NCBI GenBank assembly: GCA_028699175.1
Contig: JAQVVC010000045.1
Span: forward strand, 1 to 6,056
Length of the DNA: 6,056 nt
Direction of reading: 5' to 3'
From: Bacilli bacterium
GTDB lineage: Bacteria > Bacillota_I > Bacilli_A > RF39 > UBA660
Position numbers and translations under genes: made by a program. Shown here piece after piece: positions 5,981 through 6,056 of the stretch; the stretch's first letter is position 1, and every line of letters begins with the position of its first letter. The notes under the pieces were generated by a model. That model searched no databases, was not told where the DNA came from, and worked only from the letters and a program-made list of their open reading frames with translations.

Positions 5981-6056
5981 AGAAATATAAAATAATAATT
6001 AATATTCGTATCAAGATGCGGACACTTAAAGTTTCAATTTACAAAAATTAATTCAT
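5981..6056. other. Non-coding tail of the window; nothing firmly identified
   Basis: This is a short AT-rich stretch without a gene start or RBS that I can support. The only local oddity is a less AT-rich block (GATGCGGACAC, 6015-6025), whose meaning cannot be decided without the sequence to the right. Confidence 0.4.

Overview
The window comes from a very AT-rich Gram-positive bacterium. GC is well under 30% by eye, codons favour A/T in the third position, and ribosome binding sites are AAGGA-type. All 13 Trp codons I counted in the three genes are TGG, and no ORF has an internal TGA, so the standard bacterial code fits better than the mycoplasma code. The mix of a ComEC fragment, cadherin-like repeats, a papain-type protease and a dockerin suggests a gut-type member of the Bacilli/Erysipelotrichia/RF39-like Firmicutes. 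That placement is an inference from composition and gene content.

Layout. Positions 2-1033 (+) are the 3' part of comEC, the DNA-uptake channel gene: the last membrane segments and the C-terminal metallo-beta-lactamase-like domain. Positions 1034-1249 are intergenic and hold a 15-bp inverted repeat, a strong intrinsic terminator and a candidate promoter. Positions 1250-5928 (+) are a tight two-gene operon whose genes overlap by 4 bp (ATGA). The first gene encodes a 715-aa surface protein: signal peptide, cohesin-like domain, four cadherin-like beta-sandwich repeats, an uncharacterised beta-rich domain and a C-terminal membrane anchor. The second encodes an 844-aa secreted papain-family (C1A) cysteine protease: signal peptide, propeptide, catalytic domain, lectin-like domain, Ig-like domains including Big2, and a C-terminal dockerin. 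A weaker AT-rich terminator follows at about 5946-5980. The last 75 bp hold no gene.

How the genes may work together. The first protein carries a cohesin-like module and is fixed in the membrane, and the next gene makes a protease ending in a dockerin. The simplest reading is a minimal cellulosome-like device: a one-cohesin scaffold on a cadherin-repeat stalk holds a secreted protease at the cell surface through cohesin-dockerin binding. The domain readings come from the sequence and family knowledge. The binding itself is an inference. comEC is separated from this operon by a terminator and appears functionally unrelated.
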